Positions 45,615 to 57,470 are shown, counted from the first letter of the stretch. The stretch is 64,000 bases of DNA from Rhizobiales bacterium 2SD (GCA_005502805.1 SCMY01000002.1:665601-729600), one strand, 5' to 3'. Made by a program: numbers and translations. Notes: a model not told the origin generated them from the letters alone.

Positions 45615-45787
45615 TTTTGCGGCGCACCCTCGTCACCCGAGGAACCGGAGAAGCGCCGCCCAAGCTGGCAGCAAAGAGCCTCCGCCACTGGTGCGGGAAC
45701 GGGGCACAGCGGCGTCCATCCATCCGGGCAGCGGAGAGACAGGAAGCTGAACTTCGTCCGTCGCGATGACCGAGCCGCGCGGGCAGC

Positions 45788-46564
45788 TCAGCCCACGATC
45801 TCGCCGCGGAAGGCCCAGCGCGTCATCCGCCGCTCGACCAGGGCGCAGGCGGCATACATCAGGATGCCCATGATCGCGATGGCGAAGAGTCCGGCGAAGG
45901 TCGTGGCGGAGTCGTTGCGGGCGCCGGCCGAGAGCATCAGGAAGCCGATGCCGCGATTGCCGCCGACCGTCTCGGAGATCACCGAGCCGATGAAGGCGAG
46001 CGTCACCGCGACCTTCAGGCTGGCGAAGAGATAGGGCATGGCGCGGGGAACGCCGACCTTGGTCAGGATTTCCCACTGGCTGGCGCCGAGCGAGCGCATC
46101 ACGTCGCGCATCTCCGGCTCGATCGTGGCGAGGCCGGTCGCGACGTTCACGACGATCGGGAAGAAGGAGATGACGAAGGCGGTGATGATCGCCGGCAGCG
46201 CACCGACACCGAGCCAGATCATCAGGATCGGCACGATCGCGACCTTGGGCACGGCGTTGAAGGCGATCAGCAGCGGGTAGAGGCCGGAATAGATGAAGGG
46301 CGAGGCGCCGATGGCGAGCCCGAGCAGCACGCCGAAGCCGATCGCCAGCACGAAGCCGATCGCCGTCGTCCACAAGGTCTCCAGGCAGAACTTCAGCAGG
46401 ATGTCCCAGCGCTGGACCATCACCTCGAAGATACGGGAGGGCTTCGGCGCCAGGATCTCCGGCACGTCGAAGACGATGCAGGCGAGCTCCCAGAGCAGCA
46501 GCAACCCGGCCATGGCGAGCCAGGGCATGGCGACGAGCAACAGGGAACGCTGACGATCAGTCAT
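45788..46564 (-). CDS. ABC transporter permease (NMT1/THI5-type importer)
   Basis: A 258-residue inner-membrane protein with about six membrane segments and the binding-protein-dependent transport signature (MRSLGASQWEILTKVGVPRA; the EAA loop). It resembles SsuC/TauC/ThiX-type permeases. It is the last gene of the importer group with the ATPase at 46589 and the binding protein at 47482, all on the minus strand. Confidence 0.92.
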   Translation of the reverse strand: MTDRQRSLLLVAMPWLAMAGLLLLWELACIVFDVPEILAPKPSRIFEVMVQRWDILLKFCLETLWTTAIGFVLAIGFGVLLGLAIGASPFIYSGLYPLLIAFNAVPKVAIVPILMIWLGVGALPAIITAFVISFFPIVVNVATGLATIEPEMRDVMRSLGASQWEILTKVGVPRAMPYLFASLKVAVTLAFIGSVISETVGGNRGIGFLMLSAGARNDSATTFAGLFAIAIMGILMYAACALVERRMTRWAFRGEIVG

Positions 46565-46588
46565 TTTTCAGTCCGGCCGTGGGCTGCA

Positions 46589-47401
46589 TCACGCATGCTC
46601 CATATGGATGCGCTCGCGCAGGTCGTGGACGATGTCGACGAACTCGGCGGTGAAGGTCGTCTCCAGCGTGCGCGGTCGCGGCAGCTCGATCTTGCTGACC
46701 TTTACGATCCTTCCGGGCCGGCGGCTCATCACATAGACGGTGTCGGCGAGATAGACGGCTTCGCGCAGGTCATGCGTCACCAGCACGGCGGTGAAGCGCT
46801 TCTCCAGCCAGAGCGCCTGCATCACGCTCCAAAGCTCCTCGCGCGTGAAGGCGTCGAGCGCGCCGAAAGGCTCGTCGAGCATCAGGATCTCGGGCTCGTG
46901 CACCAGCGCCCGGCACAGGCTCGAGCGCTGCTGCATACCGCCCGAGAGCTGCCAGGGGAATTTGTCGCCGAAGCCGCCGAGGCCGACCGAGGCGAGCAAT
47001 TTCTCGACCCGCTCGATGTATTCGGCCTTGTTCGCCCGAAATCGGCGCTTGTGCGGCTCGACCACTTCGAGCGGCAGCAGGATGTTGTCGCGCGTCGTGC
47101 GCCAGGGCATCAGCGTCGGCGCCTGGAAGGCCATGCCGACGCCGCGGATCGGGCCCTTGACCGGCTGGCCATGGACGCGAACCTCGCCACCGCTCGGCGG
47201 CAGGAGGCCGGTGACCAGCTTCATCAGCGTGGACTTGCCGCAGCCGGAGGGGCCGACCACGGCGATGAACTCGCCCTTGGCGATGTCGAGCGTCGCATCC
47301 TCCAGCGCCAGCATGCGCGCGGGGCCGCTGCCATAGGCGAGGCTAACCTTGCGCAGTTCGACGAGGGGCGTGTCGGAGGAAGCCGGCATGAAGGGCGTCA
47401 T
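46589..47401 (-). CDS. ABC transporter ATP-binding protein (NMT1/THI5-type importer)
   Basis: A 270-residue ATPase of the nitrate/sulfonate/taurine importer type. Walker A GPSGCGKST, signature LSGGMQQRS, Walker B ILMLDEPFGALD and switch His in VTHDLREAVY are all present. It lies 24 bases before the permease gene. A repeat element at 47395-47474 separates it from the binding protein gene and may lower its expression relative to that gene. Confidence 0.93.
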   Translation of the reverse strand: MTPFMPASSDTPLVELRKVSLAYGSGPARMLALEDATLDIAKGEFIAVVGPSGCGKSTLMKLVTGLLPPSGGEVRVHGQPVKGPIRGVGMAFQAPTLMPWRTTRDNILLPLEVVEPHKRRFRANKAEYIERVEKLLASVGLGGFGDKFPWQLSGGMQQRSSLCRALVHEPEILMLDEPFGALDAFTREELWSVMQALWLEKRFTAVLVTHDLREAVYLADTVYVMSRRPGRIVKVSKIELPRPRTLETTFTAEFVDIVHDLRERIHMEHA

Positions 47402-47474
47402 TCTCGGGCTTGTCCCGGGAGGCCCGGGACGAGGAAACTCCAGGAGATGGCCGGCTCAGAGCCGGCCATGACGG
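47395..47474. repeat. mosaic palindromic element (REP/BIME-like), copy 3
   Basis: Starts GCGTCATTCTCGGGC and ends CATGACGG, like the ends of copy 1 (7001-7095). Inside are CCCGGG inverted repeats (47414-47428 region) and the perfect 11-bp hairpin ATGGCCGGCTC/GAGCCGGCCAT (47447-47457 and 47459-47469). It sits inside the operon between the binding protein gene and the ATPase gene, where such hairpins can tune the relative amounts of protein. Confidence 0.75.
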
Positions 47475-47481
47475 CTGGGTG

Positions 47482-48519
47482 TCACGGCGCGACCATGCGC
47501 TCCGCCTTGGCCGGCAGGTACTTGTTCGAGAACACCTTCTCCGGCGCCGGCGCCGAGGGCAGGCCGAACGCGTCGGCGACATCGACGACCGAGCGGGCGA
47601 AACGGGCCGGGTCGACATCGCCCATGCCGTTCTCCTTCACGAACGGCGTCAGGATGTTCATCTTCAGCGACAGGTCGAGACGCTCGGCCTCCAGCTTCTC
47701 GTCGATCAGCGGATCGCGCTTCTTCACCGCGGCGAGACCCACGGCCGGATTGGCGGCGACCTCCTTCCAGGCCTTGGCGGTGGCGCGCAGGAAGCCTTTG
47801 ACCACCTCAGGCTTCTCGGCAAAAGCCGGCGAGACGATGATTCCGTTGCCGTACACGTCCATCTTGTAGTCGGAGTAGTTGAAGGAGACGATGTCCTCCT
47901 GCTTCACGCCGCGCGCCTTAAGATCGAGCACCGACGAGAAGAAATGGCCGCTGATGAAGTCGACCGTGCCCTGCACCATCGACTGCTCGCGCAATTGCGG
48001 CGTCAGGTTGACGTGGTTCACGCTCTTGGCGTCGATGCCGACCTTCTTGGCGAAGGCGGGAAAGAGCCGGAACGAGGCGTCGAACACCGGCGCCCCGAGC
48101 TTCTTGCCGGCGAGGTCGGCGGGCTTCGAGATCCCGGTCTTCTTCAGCGTGTGCACGCCAAAGGGCGGGAAGTCATAAGCCATGAAGACGCAGAGGATCT
48201 CCTTGCCGGCATTCTTGGCGTTGTACTCGATCAGCGAGTTCACATCGGAGAAGCCGATGTCGTAGGCGCCGGTGGCGACGCGCTGGACCGCGCCGGCCGA
48301 ACCCTGGCCGGGGTCCATGGTGACGTCGAGCCCCTCGGCCTTGTAGTAGCCCTTCTCCAGCGCCACCAGGAAAGGCGAGGTCGGCCCCTGGAACACCCAG
48401 TCGAGCGTGAACTTGACCGCGGTCTGCGCCTGCGCCGGCGACATCGCCCCCAAGGCCAGCGCCGCAGCGCCGGCCAGCACGACACGGCGGGCGAATGCCC
48501 ACTTCACATCACGAACCAT
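47482..48519 (-). CDS. NMT1/THI5-like ABC transporter substrate-binding protein
   Basis: A 345-residue periplasmic binding protein. A signal peptide ([20 protein letters not shown]) is followed by an NMT1/THI5 domain ([60 protein letters not shown]). Relatives bind pyrimidine precursors of thiamine, riboflavin, nitrate or sulfonates; the [16 protein letters not shown] start is close to those annotated for HMP-type or unknown ligands. No THI box riboswitch was seen upstream. Confidence 0.9.
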   Translation of the reverse strand: MVRDVKWAFARRVVLAGAAALALGAMSPAQAQTAVKFTLDWVFQGPTSPFLVALEKGYYKAEGLDVTMDPGQGSAGAVQRVATGAYDIGFSDVNSLIEYNAKNAGKEILCVFMAYDFPPFGVHTLKKTGISKPADLAGKKLGAPVFDASFRLFPAFAKKVGIDAKSVNHVNLTPQLREQSMVQGTVDFISGHFFSSVLDLKARGVKQEDIVSFNYSDYKMDVYGNGIIVSPAFAEKPEVVKGFLRATAKAWKEVAANPAVGLAAVKKRDPLIDEKLEAERLDLSLKMNILTPFVKENGMGDVDPARFARSVVDVADAFGLPSAPAPEKVFSNKYLPAKAERMVAP

Positions 48520-48721
48520 CGAAGCCGACCCCTGCTTTTGTTGTACGACGACGCTAACCGGCGCTTATCGGGAGTCAATCGAGCGACCGGGGTTGTCTGC
48601 CGCTTTTTCAGGCAGGCATTTGCCATCTTGCCGGCAGCTGCCGTCCCGGTTGTTGCGCTGCACGCGCATATCTGCGAAACCGCGCCCTTCCCTGTCCTAT
48701 CCAGCGAGACCTCTAGCCAAA

Positions 48722-50437
48722 ATGCCCGCTTTCGAACCCGCGCTGATCGAAGCCGCCCGCGTCTCGGCCGCCTGGCCGTTCGAGGAAGCCAAGAAGCTCG
48801 TGGCGCGGCTGCAGAAATCGGGCAAGCAGGAGGTCGTGTTCGAGACCGGCTACGGCCCGTCCGGGCTGCCGCATATCGGCACCTTCGGCGAGGTCGCGCG
48901 CACCTCGATGGTCCGCCACGCCTTTCAGGTGCTGACCGACGGCGCCATCCCGACCCGGCTGATCGCGTTCTCGGACGATCTCGACGGCCTGCGCAAGGTT
49001 CCGGACAACGTCCCGAACAAGGAACTGCTGGCGCAGCATCTCGGCAAGCCGCTGACCGAGGTGCCCGACCCGTTCGGCACGCACGACTCGTTCGGCCGGC
49101 ACAACAATGCCCGGCTCTGCGCCTTCCTCGACCAGTTCGGCTTCGACTACGAGTTCAAGTCCTCGACCGACGCCTATCGCGCCGGCGAGTTCGACGCGAC
49201 CCTGCTCAGGATGCTGGCCCGCTTCGACAAGATCATGTCGATCATGCTGGCGACCCTGCGCGAGGAGCGCGCCGCGACCTATTCGCCCTTCCTGCCGATC
49301 CACCCCAAGACGCGGATCGTCATGCAGGTGCCGATCGAGGCGCGCGACGTCGAGGCCGGCACCATCACCTGGACCGATCCGGCGAACGGCGAGCGCTTCA
49401 CCACGCTGGTCACCGGCGGCCATGCCAAGCTGCAATGGAAGCCGGACTGGGCGATGCGCTGGGTCGCGCTCGGCGTCGACTACGAGATGGCCGGCAAGGA
49501 CCTGATCGACTCGGTCAAGGTCTCCTCGCAGATTGCCCGCGCCATCGACGGCACGCCGCCCGAAGGCTTCAACTACGAGCTGTTCCTGGACGAGCAGGGC
49601 CAGAAGATCTCGAAGTCGAAGGGCAACGGCCTCACCATCGAGGAATGGCTGAGCTACGGCCCGCCGGAGAGCCTGGCGCTGTTCATGTATTCGCGCCCGC
49701 GCGAGGCGAAGAAGCTGCACTTCGACGTGATCCCGCGCGCGGTCGATGACTATCTGCAGTTCCTCGGCGGCTATGACCGGCAGGACTGGAAGAATCGCCT
49801 CGGCAACCCGGTCTGGCACATCCACGCCGGCACGCCGCCGCAGCCGGAGGTCATCGCCACCGGCGAGGGCGACAATGCGGTGCGCACGCAGATCTCGTTC
49901 TCGCTGCTGATGAACCTCGTCGCCGTCGCGAATTTCGAGGACAAGGCCGTGCTCTGGGGCTTCCTCCAGCGCTATGCGCCCGGCATCTCGCCGCAGACCC
50001 ATCCGCGGCTCGATGCCCTCGTCGGCTATGCGCTCGCCTACTTCAGAGACTTCGTGAAGCCGGCCAAGCATTACCGCCCGGCCGACGAGACCGAGCGCGC
50101 CGCCTTCATTGCGCTCGACGCCGCACTCGCCGCATTGCCGGCGAATGCGAGCGCCGAAGAGGTCCAGGACGCGGCGCTCGACGTCGCCCGCGCCATCCCG
50201 CGCTATCAGAACCTGGCGGCCAAGAATGCGACGCCGGAGCGGCCGGGCGTCTCCGGCGACTGGTGGAAGGCGATCTATCAGGTGATGTTCGGCGAGGATC
50301 AGGGCCCGCGCTTCGGTTCCTTCGCCGCGATCTACGGGCTCGACAACACCCGCAAGCTGATCGTCAAGGCACTCGACGGCGGGCTGATCCGCGAGCACGA
50401 GGCCTTCCTGGCGGCACGCCAGCCTCTCAGCGCATGA
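48722..50437 (+). CDS. lysK: lysyl-tRNA synthetase, class I
   Basis: Charges tRNA-Lys, using the class I architecture found in archaea, spirochaetes and some alphaproteobacteria, rather than the class II LysS of most bacteria. The 571-residue protein has the HIGH-type motif PSGLPHIG (residues 46-53) and the KMSKS-type motif KISKS (295-299), and a helical C-terminal anticodon domain. The start at 48722 ([10 protein letters not shown]) fits the family; the reading frame upstream is open but unlikely. The nitroreductase gene follows with an ATGA overlap. Confidence 0.95.
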   Translation: MPAFEPALIEAARVSAAWPFEEAKKLVARLQKSGKQEVVFETGYGPSGLPHIGTFGEVARTSMVRHAFQVLTDGAIPTRLIAFSDDLDGLRKVPDNVPNKELLAQHLGKPLTEVPDPFGTHDSFGRHNNARLCAFLDQFGFDYEFKSSTDAYRAGEFDATLLRMLARFDKIMSIMLATLREERAATYSPFLPIHPKTRIVMQVPIEARDVEAGTITWTDPANGERFTTLVTGGHAKLQWKPDWAMRWVALGVDYEMAGKDLIDSVKVSSQIARAIDGTPPEGFNYELFLDEQGQKISKSKGNGLTIEEWLSYGPPESLALFMYSRPREAKKLHFDVIPRAVDDYLQFLGGYDRQDWKNRLGNPVWHIHAGTPPQPEVIATGEGDNAVRTQISFSLLMNLVAVANFEDKAVLWGFLQRYAPGISPQTHPRLDALVGYALAYFRDFVKPAKHYRPADETERAAFIALDAALAALPANASAEEVQDAALDVARAIPRYQNLAAKNATPERPGVSGDWWKAIYQVMFGEDQGPRFGSFAAIYGLDNTRKLIVKALDGGLIREHEAFLAARQPLSA

Positions 50438-51117
50438 GTGCAGCGGCGGCTGAGGCGGTCGAGAAGGCCATCTCCAGCCGCCGCGCCGTGCGCGCTTTCC
50501 TGCCCGATCCGGTCGACCCCGCTTTGGTGCGTCGGCTGCTCGAATTGGCAGCGCTGGCGCCGAGCGGCACCAATATGCAGCCCTGGCGGCTGCGCGTGCT
50601 CGGCCCCAGAACCCGCGCGAAGCTGGAGACAGCGCTAATCACCGCGCTCGATGATCCCTCGCCGCGCGAGGAGGAGTATCGCTATTATCCGGCGACCTTC
50701 CGCGAGCCCTATCTCTCGCGCCGCCGCAAGGTCGGCTGGGATCTCTACGGCCTGCTTGGCGTCGCCAAGGGCGACCATGCCGGCATGCGCCGCCAGACCG
50801 AGGCGAACCTGCACTTCTTCGGCGCACCGGTGGCGCTGATGCTGACGGTCGATCGCGATCTTGAGATCGGCTCCTGGCTCGACCTCGGCGCCTTCGTCCA
50901 GACCCTGCTGATCGCGGCGCAGGGTCATGGTCTCGATTCCTGCCCGCAGGCGATCTTCGCCCGCTTCCATCAGGTCGTCAGGCGCGAGCTTGCCATCCCG
51001 CAAAGCGAGGTCGTGGTCTGCGGCATCGCGCTCGGCAAGGCCGATCCGGAGGCGCCGGCAAACCGGCTCGTGCCGGAGCGCGAGCCGGTCGAGGGCTTCA
51101 CCAGCTGGCTGGACTAG
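50434..51117 (+). CDS. nitroreductase family protein
   Basis: A 227-residue FMN-dependent nitroreductase-fold protein. It has the conserved [20 protein letters not shown] start, the [16 protein letters not shown] segment, [20 protein letters not shown] and the C-terminal [20 protein letters not shown] with ANxxR. Such enzymes reduce nitroaromatics, quinones or flavin-type substrates. It is translationally coupled to lysK (ATGA), an odd pairing. It is convergent with the cysteine dioxygenase gene, 10 bases away. Confidence 0.92.
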   Translation: MSAAAAEAVEKAISSRRAVRAFLPDPVDPALVRRLLELAALAPSGTNMQPWRLRVLGPRTRAKLETALITALDDPSPREEEYRYYPATFREPYLSRRRKVGWDLYGLLGVAKGDHAGMRRQTEANLHFFGAPVALMLTVDRDLEIGSWLDLGAFVQTLLIAAQGHGLDSCPQAIFARFHQVVRRELAIPQSEVVVCGIALGKADPEAPANRLVPEREPVEGFTSWLD

Positions 51118-51127
51118 CTAGGATATG

Positions 51128-51658
51128 TCAGCCTGCCACGGCGGTGTACTCGGTCTCGACCGAGGAGTCGTGGAGATGGTGGTCGTAGCCGTAGATGTGG
51201 ATCGAGATCGCATCACCGGCACCGCGATTCTGCATGCGGTGGATGTTCGGGCCGGTCGGCAGCATGCAAGCGACGTAAGCAGCCCGGCGCTCCTGCTCCT
51301 CGGTCGGCACGGCGCGATTGGCATCGATGGCGCGATACCAGGTTTCCGTGACCGTGCCGGAAACGACGCCGAAGCAGCACGAGCAATGGTGGTCGTGGAT
51401 GCAGGTGGTCGAGCCCTCCCCCCAGACGATCGCCCAGACGCTGACGGCTTCGTTGCCGGCGAGCAGGTTGCGGGTGTAGCCGCCCGGCTTGCGCTGCAGC
51501 GGCAGGGCCTGGATCAGGTCGGGAATTGCGACGAGCTCGTTGAGCACGGCACGGGCTGCGGCGAGATAGTCACGCGAGCAGGTTCCCTCATGGGTGCGCA
51601 GGGCGTTCAGTACCGCACCGCGCCGCTCCTCGCCGAGAAAGCCCTGCATGTCCCTCAT
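51128..51658 (-). CDS. cysteine dioxygenase family protein
   Basis: Cupin-fold thiol dioxygenase, 176 residues, that would oxidise cysteine (or 3-mercaptopropionate) to its sulfinate with non-heme iron. The iron ligands are His88 and His90 in CIHDHH and His140 in NIHRMQN. Tyr156 (HIYGYD) and Cys95 (CSCCFG) occupy the places of mammalian Tyr157 and Cys93, which form the cross-linked cofactor; many bacterial members have Gly instead of the cysteine. The divergent Lrp/AsnC gene probably controls it. Confidence 0.88.
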   Translation of the reverse strand: MRDMQGFLGEERRGAVLNALRTHEGTCSRDYLAAARAVLNELVAIPDLIQALPLQRKPGGYTRNLLAGNEAVSVWAIVWGEGSTTCIHDHHCSCCFGVVSGTVTETWYRAIDANRAVPTEEQERRAAYVACMLPTGPNIHRMQNRGAGDAISIHIYGYDHHLHDSSVETEYTAVAG

Positions 51659-51775
51659 CTCCCGCGGTATCGAATGGCAAGGGAATGATAGGCCGGGCCC
51701 GGTGGCAATGGTTTGCGATCCTTCGCCTAAAACGGAGTAACCTTAGAAAGAGATACCAAATCTGACGAAAATATG

Positions 51776-51789
51776 AGAAATAAATTTCT
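51776..51789. promoter_or_regulatory. Lrp/AsnC-type palindrome between regulator and dioxygenase
   Basis: AGAAATAAATTTCT has perfect 6-bp arms around AA, in a GC-poor stretch 46 bases before the AsnC-family start. It resembles the Lrp consensus YAG...WATTW...CTR in form, consistent with autoregulation and control of the divergent gene. Confidence 0.55.
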
Positions 51790-51835
51790 ACGCTTGCATA
51801 GCGAGTGATATTCTGTTCCGAGGGGACCCCCAATC

Positions 51836-52312
51836 GTGGTCAAGCTCGACGCCTTCGATCTACGTATCCTCGCGCTGCTGCAGGAGGATGCCAGCAAACC
51901 GCTCGCCGAGATCGCCGATGCGGTCGGGCTGTCGCCTACGCCGTGCTGGCGGCGCATCCAGAAGCTCGAGGCGGAAGGCCATGTCAGGCGGCGGGTTGCG
52001 TTGCTCGACCGCGACAAGCTGAAAGCCGGCGTCACCGTTTTCATCGCGGTGAAGACGGGGCGCCATACGATGGAGTGGCTGGAGCGCTTCCACGCCGCCG
52101 TGCACGACCTGCCGGAGATCGTCGACTTCTACCGGATGAGCGGCGACATCGACTATCTGCTCAAGGCCTATGTCCGCGACATCGCCGCCTATGACGCGCT
52201 CTACAAGAAGCTGATCGCCCGCATCGAGCTCAGCGACGTCACCTCCATGTTCGCCATGGAGGAACTGAAGTCGACCACGGCGATCCCCCTCGGCTTTGCC
52301 ACCGAGGGCTGA
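51836..52312 (+). CDS. Lrp/AsnC-family transcriptional regulator
   Basis: A 158-residue regulator with an N-terminal helix-turn-helix (LDAFDLRILALLQEDASKPL, AEIADAVGLSPTPCWRRIQK) and a C-terminal RAM domain for amino acid binding (VHDLPEIVDFYRMSGDIDYL). It starts at a GTG, with AGGGGAC upstream. It is divergent from the cysteine dioxygenase gene, and relatives in this setting respond to cysteine or other amino acids. Its stop is followed immediately by the convergent thiolase stop. Confidence 0.93.
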   Translation: MVKLDAFDLRILALLQEDASKPLAEIADAVGLSPTPCWRRIQKLEAEGHVRRRVALLDRDKLKAGVTVFIAVKTGRHTMEWLERFHAAVHDLPEIVDFYRMSGDIDYLLKAYVRDIAAYDALYKKLIARIELSDVTSMFAMEELKSTTAIPLGFATEG

Positions 52313-53497
52313 TCAGCTGTTGATCTCGAACAGGCCGGCGCAGCCCATGCCGCCAGCGACGCACATGGTGACCACGGCATAGCGCGCCTTGCGCCGGCGG
52401 CCTTCCAGCAGCGCATGTCCGACGAGCCGCGCCCCGCTCATGCCGAAGGGATGGCCGATCGCGATCGCGCCGCCATTGACGTTGACCTTGTCGGGATCGA
52501 TGCCGAGCGTGTCGCGGCAATAGAGCGACTGCGAGGCGAAGGCCTCGTTCAGCTCCCAGAGGTCGATGTCGGAGACCTTGAGGCCGTTACGCTGGAGCAG
52601 GCGCGGCACGGCGAAGACGGGGCCGATGCCCATCTCATCCGGCTCGCAACCCGCCGAGGCGAAGCCGCGGAAGATGCCGAGCGGCTCGAGCCCGCGCCGC
52701 CTGGCCTCATCGGCCGACATCACCACGCTGGCCGAGGCGCCGTCGGAGAGCTGGCTGGCATTGCCAGCCGTGATGAACTTGTCCTCGCCGCGCACCGGCT
52801 TGAGCTTGAGCAGGCCCTCCAGCGTCGTCTCGGGCCGATTGCCCTCGTCCTTGGTGAGCGTGACCTCTTCCTGTCGAACCTCGCCGGTCGCCTTGTCGGT
52901 GACGGCCATCACCGCGCTCATCGGCACGATCTCGTCGTCGAACAGCTGGCGCTGCTGCGCGGCAGCCGTGCGGCGCTGGCTCTCGACCGAGAACTCGTCC
53001 TGCGCCTGGCGCGAAATGCCATAGCGCTCGGCGACGATGTCGGCCGTCTCGATCATCGTCGTGTAGATCGTCGGCTTGTTGGCCTTCAACCATTCGTTCT
53101 CGGTCAGGTCGCGCCGCACCACCGGCGCCACCAACGAGATCGATTCGACACCGCCGCCGATGGCGACCGGCACGCCGTCCAGCACCACCCGCCGGGCCGC
53201 ATGGGCGATCGCCTCCAGGCCGGAGGCGCAGAAGCGGCTGACGGTGACGCCGGCCGACTGCACCGGAATGCCGGCGACGAGCGCGCCATGGCGGGCGACG
53301 TTGCCGCCGGTCGCAGCTTCCGGATAGCCGCAGCCCATCACCACCTCCTCGACCGCCTCGGGTTCGAGCTTGGCGCGTGCCATGGCGTGCCTGATCGCGT
53401 GGGCGGCCATGTCGGCGCCACGGACCTGGTTGAAGGCGCCGCGATGGGCCTTGCCGATCGGCGTGCGGGCAGTCGAGACGATGACGGCTTCAGTCAT
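52313..53497 (-). CDS. acetyl-CoA C-acyltransferase (thiolase)
   Basis: Last step of fatty acid beta-oxidation, releasing acetyl-CoA from 3-ketoacyl-CoA. The 394-residue protein has the nucleophile Cys in [11 protein letters not shown] (near residue 90), the [14 protein letters not shown] segment with the catalytic His and [13 protein letters not shown] with the second Cys. It is 75 bases downstream of the FadB-like gene on the same strand and forms the fadBA pair. Confidence 0.95.
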   Translation of the reverse strand: MTEAVIVSTARTPIGKAHRGAFNQVRGADMAAHAIRHAMARAKLEPEAVEEVVMGCGYPEAATGGNVARHGALVAGIPVQSAGVTVSRFCASGLEAIAHAARRVVLDGVPVAIGGGVESISLVAPVVRRDLTENEWLKANKPTIYTTMIETADIVAERYGISRQAQDEFSVESQRRTAAAQQRQLFDDEIVPMSAVMAVTDKATGEVRQEEVTLTKDEGNRPETTLEGLLKLKPVRGEDKFITAGNASQLSDGASASVVMSADEARRRGLEPLGIFRGFASAGCEPDEMGIGPVFAVPRLLQRNGLKVSDIDLWELNEAFASQSLYCRDTLGIDPDKVNVNGGAIAIGHPFGMSGARLVGHALLEGRRRKARYAVVTMCVAGGMGCAGLFEINS

Positions 53498-53572
53498 GGC
53501 GTTTCACATCCTGTCAGGCAGTGCGGCCGCAGCCGCCATTCGAACTTGGGTGGCTGGTTGGAATGGTCGTTC

Positions 53573-55648
<2,076 letters not shown>

Positions 55649-55690
55649 GCGGTCTCCACCCTGTCGTCTCGGCGTGGCCGTCACGCCCTG

Positions 55691-55712
55691 ATTATTTGAA
55701 GCTTAAAATAAT
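55691..55712. promoter_or_regulatory. 22-base palindrome between fad genes
   Basis: Arms ATTATTT and AAATAAT flank a centre GAAGCTTA; 20 of 22 positions are symmetrical. It lies 43 bases before the multifunctional enzyme start and 110 bases before the divergent enoyl-CoA hydratase. Its form fits a MarR- or TetR-type operator for beta-oxidation genes; no such regulator is adjacent. Confidence 0.75.
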
Positions 55713-55822
55713 GCCGGTTGCACTGCAACGACGCTGAACCTGCCGGGCTTCCTTGACCGGCGCAATCCCCTCCCCCATCGTCTGCCGCCGCCTCGGGCGG
55801 GAGCGATGATGAGAAGGCTTGC

Positions 55823-56575
55823 ATGACCGAGACCGTTCTGAACGAGACCCCGGCCGAGGGCGTCAGGCAGGTCACCATGAACCGGCCCGACCGGCGCAAT
55901 GCGCTCGACCGCGCCACCTATCAGGGCCTGATCGACGCGCTCGCCGCCGCTGACGCCGACGCCTCGGTGCGCGCCGTCGTGCTCACCGGCGCGGGTGGCT
56001 GCTTCACCAGCGGCAACGACATCAAGGATTTCGCGGCGGCCGCGGCCACAGGTGTCGGCGCCGAGATCGCCATCGACTTCCTGACTGCGATCTCGACGGC
56101 GAAGAAGCCGATCGTCGCCGCGGCGGAAGGTTTTGCCGTTGGTATCGGCACCACCATGCTGCTGCATTGCGACCTCGCCTTTGCCGGGCGCGGCGCGAGC
56201 TTCCGCATGCCCTTCGTCAGCCTCGGCCTCTGCCCGGAAGGCGGTTCGAGCTATCTCCTGCCGCTGATCGCCGGCAGCAAGCGCGCCGCCGAATTGCTGA
56301 TGCTGGGCGAACCCTTCGGCCCCGAGGTCGCGCAGGAAGCGGGGCTGATCAACGGCGTCACCGACGAGGGTGGCGCTCTCGCGGCGGCGCTCGACAAGGC
56401 CAAGGCGCTGGCGGCCTTGCCGCCGCAATCGGTCGCGCTGACCAAGTTGCTGCTGAAGCGCGGCAGCGCTGCCGCCGTGGCCGAGACGATCATGACCGAG
56501 GCGCGCCATTTCGGCGAGCGGCTGAAATCGGCCGAGGCGCAGGCCGCCTTCATGGCGTTCCTGACCAAGCGCTGA
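55823..56575 (+). CDS. enoyl-CoA hydratase/isomerase family protein
   Basis: A 250-residue crotonase-fold enzyme. The oxyanion-hole segments are [13 protein letters not shown] and [18 protein letters not shown]. The second catalytic position is Glu in [12 protein letters not shown], but the first Glu of true hydratases is replaced (GIGTTMLL), so it may be an isomerase or another crotonase activity. It is divergent from the FadB-like gene across the palindrome at 55691-55712. Confidence 0.9.
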   Translation: MTETVLNETPAEGVRQVTMNRPDRRNALDRATYQGLIDALAAADADASVRAVVLTGAGGCFTSGNDIKDFAAAAATGVGAEIAIDFLTAISTAKKPIVAAAEGFAVGIGTTMLLHCDLAFAGRGASFRMPFVSLGLCPEGGSSYLLPLIAGSKRAAELLMLGEPFGPEVAQEAGLINGVTDEGGALAAALDKAKALAALPPQSVALTKLLLKRGSAAAVAETIMTEARHFGERLKSAEAQAAFMAFLTKR

Positions 56576-56663
56576 CGGCGCCGTCGCGCCGCTGTCGCGG
56601 AAATCGCGGAACATCCTGCTCCCCACCACGTTGACGCGCGTCAGCGATCGCAAGGAGCAGGAT

Positions 56664-57470
56664 GTGAAGCTGAAGGTCGTCGCCACCCTTGTCTACCGCT
56701 TCGACCATGACACGCCGGTGATCGTCGCGATCGAGCCGGCGCGGTCCTCCGACCAGGCCATCCTTGCAGACCGTTTGTTGGTCGATCAGGGCGCCGAACT
56801 GATCCGCGATCTCGACGCCGAAACCGGACAGCGTCGTTTCCGCGCCGTACTCTCGGGCCAGGTCTCGATCCAGTATCAAGGCACGATCGACAACGGTGCG
56901 CGCCGCGTTCTGCATGCCAATGCGCGCCAGCACGCCTGGGCCGAGCTGCCGGCCGAGGTGCTGCCCTATCTGCTGCCGAGCCGCTTCTGCCCCTCCGACA
57001 ATCTGATGCGCTTCGCCCAGCGCGAGTTCAGCGACATCGAGGCCGGCGGCGCCAAGGTGCTCGCCGTAGTCGACTGGCTGCAGGAGCATGTCGACTATGT
57101 CCGCGGCGTCAGCAACGCGCAGACCACGGCCGAGCAGACCTTCATCGACCGCGCCGGCGTCTTCCGCGATTTCAGCCATCTCGCTATCGCGCTCTGCCGG
57201 GCGCTGAACCTGCCGGCCCGTGCCGTCAGCGTCTATGCCGCCGATCTCGACCCGCCGGATTTCCACGCCGTCTTCGAGGTCTTCCTCGACGGGCGCTGGT
57301 GGCTGGTCGACCCGACCCGGCTGGCGCCGGTCGAGGGCATGGTCCGCATCGCCGCCGGGCGCGATGCCGCCGACATCGCCTTCCTGACCAGCGGCAGCCT
57401 GTGCCAGTGCCTGAACCAATGGGTCGAGGTCAGCCGCATCGAGGATAGCGAGCCGGCGCAGGCGGCCTGA
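56664..57470 (+). CDS. transglutaminase-like protein lacking the catalytic cysteine
   Basis: A 268-residue protein of the bacterial transglutaminase-like family: about 100 residues of N-terminal beta sandwich (KLKVVATLVYRFDHDTPVIV) and a transglutaminase core (about 130-225). The usual catalytic GVCRDF reads GVFRDF here (Phe167), while His201 (DFHAVFEV) and Asp216 (LVDPTR) remain. The nearest cysteine is Cys178 (ALCRAL). So it is probably not a classic enzyme, or uses another residue. The GTG start at 56664 follows AAGGAG; the frame-open TTG upstream is less likely. Confidence 0.8.
   Translation: MKLKVVATLVYRFDHDTPVIVAIEPARSSDQAILADRLLVDQGAELIRDLDAETGQRRFRAVLSGQVSIQYQGTIDNGARRVLHANARQHAWAELPAEVLPYLLPSRFCPSDNLMRFAQREFSDIEAGGAKVLAVVDWLQEHVDYVRGVSNAQTTAEQTFIDRAGVFRDFSHLAIALCRALNLPARAVSVYAADLDPPDFHAVFEVFLDGRWWLVDPTRLAPVEGMVRIAAGRDAADIAFLTSGSLCQCLNQWVEVSRIEDSEPAQAA

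Larger units (their letters stand above)
45407..45787. other. 381-base gap: bioYB control region and permease 3' end
   Basis: No gene found on either strand. The part from 45415 to 45620 is AT-rich for this genome and carries two BioR-type boxes (45421-45430 and 45605-45614). The rest (45620-45787) is GC-rich, follows the ABC permease stop and shows nothing that I recognise. Confidence 0.75.

Noticed and set aside
47482..48721. TPP riboswitch upstream of the NMT1/THI5-like importer
   Set aside because: The 201 bases upstream contain no CTGAGA and ACCTGA-type THI core that I can see.
47410..49749. Plus-strand frame of 779 codons across the binding protein and lysK
   Set aside because: Antisense to one real gene and out of frame with another; no domain, no start signal.
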